The position numbers and the translations under genes are program-made. The notes below the pieces were generated by a model. That model worked only from the letters and a program-made list of their open reading frames with translations, did no database searches and had not been told where the DNA came from. Of a DNA stretch of 64,000 bases, positions 54,032 to 64,000 are shown piece by piece. Position 1 is the first letter of the stretch. Every line of letters begins with the position of its first letter. The DNA is from Cranoglanis bouderius (taxonomy: Eukaryota; Chordata; Actinopteri; Siluriformes; Cranoglanididae): NCBI GenBank assembly GCA_023630585.1, contig CM042552.1, positions 20,816,569 to 20,880,568 on the forward strand, written 5' to 3'.

Positions 54032-55371
54032 CCTTTAGTGCGCGTGCTGAACTTTCCGGACCTCGCGCGCACCGGCTAAAACACGAGCTAACGTCGAAAA
54101 GTCAACTTCGTTTTCATTTCCAAGCGGCATTGACATTTCTAAGCTCTCTAAAAATAAAGGGGAGGGGGTTCTGCTAAAAGTTAGCTGCTGAAGAAGTTCG
54201 AGCCCGACTCCTTATCATCACAACAAATATCCCACATTTCCGCGTTGGGGCGGAACCATAAAGCCAACGGCGCAAAAGGTGCTGAGTTTGAATGACAGCA
54301 CTGACAGCCAATCGGAGATGTAGAGGGGAGGGGTTTGGAAGTAACTGGACGTCACATTGAAACACGTGGAACAATAATAACGTCGCATTGTGTTTGCCTC
54401 AGGCTCTTTTCAGGGCTGATCCCAGACCGGATGTATGGAAGAGGAATAAAACGTGCTGTTTGTGAAATTGATAAGAAATGGAGTTAATAAATGTTAATAA
54501 ATGTTAATAAATGTTAATAAATGTTAATAAATGTGAACGCCCTGAAGTTGAATCTTTTCCTATTACAGCACGTCCCCAAGTGTTTTATTCCTCTTATACC
54601 ACAGCAATTTGCTAAAATAAATAAATAAATAAATATTTCATTATTTAATAAACGACATATCGCCATTTAAATCTGTTTATAGTTACATTTAATGTTGGTG
54701 AAAGTCTTTAGGTATAGCAGCTATGAGCAGTCGTTTCCTCACCGGCCTCAATTTTTTTCTCCTCTTTTGAAGTTTTTCAAACCAGAAAAGCAGCTTGTCT
54801 TGTTTTGCTACTGAAAAACCGCAAAGCGTGAACTCCTCTGTCCTGAATATGTTAAAAAACTTAAAGTTACAGCTTTACCTCTGAACTGTTACAAAGCGCT
54901 GACACTGGAGACTCCTTCCATAAACGTTACATAAACACCTCTTCACAGAAAACTTCAGTGTGGCAAAAAAAAAAAAAAATAAACAATGAAAAAATTACAT
55001 ACATGTGATTCTTTAATATGGAAGTTTAATGAACTTGACTAACGCTCTACAGACCGGTTGAAGCTGCAAAACAATTTACTGATTGTGTAATACTTTTAAT
55101 CGACTTAATCAAGACTTAATTAACATATAAACAATATATAATAATATTCTAATATAGCTTATCTATTAGCGTGACCACTGGGCCAGTAAAAGCTTCATAT
55201 TTTCAGAAGCTTGTGAAAAGTTATTTAATGTTATCTTGTTTTTAAATATCAGCCTTTTTTTTAAAATCCAAATGCTACAAATGTGAAGAAAATCTTGCCC
55301 TCTCTAAGATGGCGACGCTATTGACATTAGCAGCTATCTTCATGACTATGAAGGGCGCGCTCTCCCATCAG
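54032..55371. other. Spacer between divergent genes ern2 and chtf18
   Basis: The ern2 and chtf18 start codons lie head to head 1.66 kb apart. The spacer holds a CCAAT box at 54307-54311, a 12-bp TTAATAAATG array at 54484-54535 and a dispersed-repeat copy at 54535-54965. No coding exon is visible. Confidence 0.6.
54535..54965. mobile_element. Near-complete copy of the TATGGAAGGAGTCTCCAG family
   Basis: In reverse orientation: CCTATTACAGCACGTCCCCA at the left, ACCGCAAAGCGTGAACTCCT in the middle, CTGGAGACTCCTTCC at 54905 and ACCTCTTCACAGAAAACTTC at the right. About 430 bp long and non-coding. Confidence 0.65.
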
Positions 55372-55682
55372 CCAATCACATATCGTTTCTGTGCACTGGT
55401 TATTTAATATTCATAATCGGTCCTCTGTGATTGGCTACTCATATATGACACCTCCGTTAGGATTCGGTAGCATACAAGTAGGTGAATAATTAGCCAGAGA
55501 ACTTCGAGGGATCAACCAATCATAATACAGGAGGCGGGATTTGAGGGGAAACTCCCGGAAAACGTTTCCAGGATGACCCGGATGTGTATACAACGCATAA
55601 ATATTTTGCGCGAAAACCCGAGCTGGGCAGAATTCCTATATTTTTGTAAACAGTCGATAAAATTGATTGGATTTTTTCCCGC
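55372..55682 (+). promoter_or_regulatory. chtf18 promoter with E2F, CCAAT and CDE/CHR-like words
   Basis: CCAAT boxes: 55372-55376, inverted 55430-55434, and 55516-55520. A CDE/CHR-like pair GGCGGGA and TTTGAG is at 55533-55545. A perfect E2F palindrome TTTTGCGCGAAAA is at 55604-55616, and a second E2F word TTTCCCGC at 55675-55682, about 10 bp before the start codon. CHTF18 acts in S phase, so E2F control fits. Binding is inferred. Confidence 0.7.
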
Positions 55683-55691
55683 CAGCTCAGA

Positions 55692-63786
<8,095 letters not shown>

Positions 63787-64000
63787 GTGAGGTGACGAAA
63801 AAGAGTCTGAATTTGGAGAGATATCGGGTCAGAACCTTCGTATCGTTATTCTGCCGAGGAGCTTCAGTGGAACACAGGGCTGCGAGACAAAACACAGGGC
63901 TGTGACGACGTGATAAACCTTCATCGCAATGTCTTGCTCTTCCGTGAAAACCTCCCCGATTGTAATTTATTGCATTTCTCATCTCTTTGCTTCTTCTATC

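Overview
The window is nuclear DNA of a teleost fish. It holds split vertebrate genes with GT-AG introns, very many (CA/TG)n and (AT)n microsatellites, Tc1-type transposons and other fish-type interspersed repeats. The repeat style suggests an ostariophysan such as a catfish, but I cannot prove the species. I found no rRNA, tRNA or CRISPR array.

Layout. (1) 695-8192, minus: a mucin-like type I membrane protein of the interphotoreceptor matrix proteoglycan type, 10 coding exons, 1033 codons. (2) 10691-13102, minus: ndufab1, mitochondrial acyl carrier protein, 4 exons. (3) 14304-23639, minus: palb2, 12 coding exons, with a 21-bp coding minisatellite. (4) 28610-29251, plus: an intronless, GC-rich, RASD-like small GTPase with a CRE/CCAAT/TATA promoter. 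(5) 31505-36304, plus: plk1, 11 exons. (6) 38980-54031, minus: ern2 (IRE1-beta type), 22 exons. (7) 55692 to beyond the right edge, plus: chtf18, 19 exons in view. For every multi-exon gene I joined the exons by hand. Reading phases agree at every junction.

The block ndufab1-palb2-plk1-ern2 matches the order of human 16p12, except that DCTN5, which lies next to PALB2 in human, is not seen and a Ras-like gene occupies that interval. Three genes act in chromosome maintenance: palb2 (homologous recombination), plk1 (mitosis) and chtf18 (PCNA loading). The plk1 and chtf18 upstream regions carry cell-cycle promoter words (three CCAAT boxes 28 bp apart; E2F palindrome). Nothing suggests that all the genes form one pathway.

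The most unusual features are: a PALB2 array that encodes about 37 Ser-Gln motifs, the consensus of ATM/ATR kinases; complementary (AC)n and (GT)n tracts at the two ends of several introns in four genes; a chtf18 minisatellite made of repeated 5' splice-site words; one minisatellite family shared by introns of plk1 and ern2; and eight CACGTG boxes within about 520 bp upstream of the matrix-proteoglycan-like gene.
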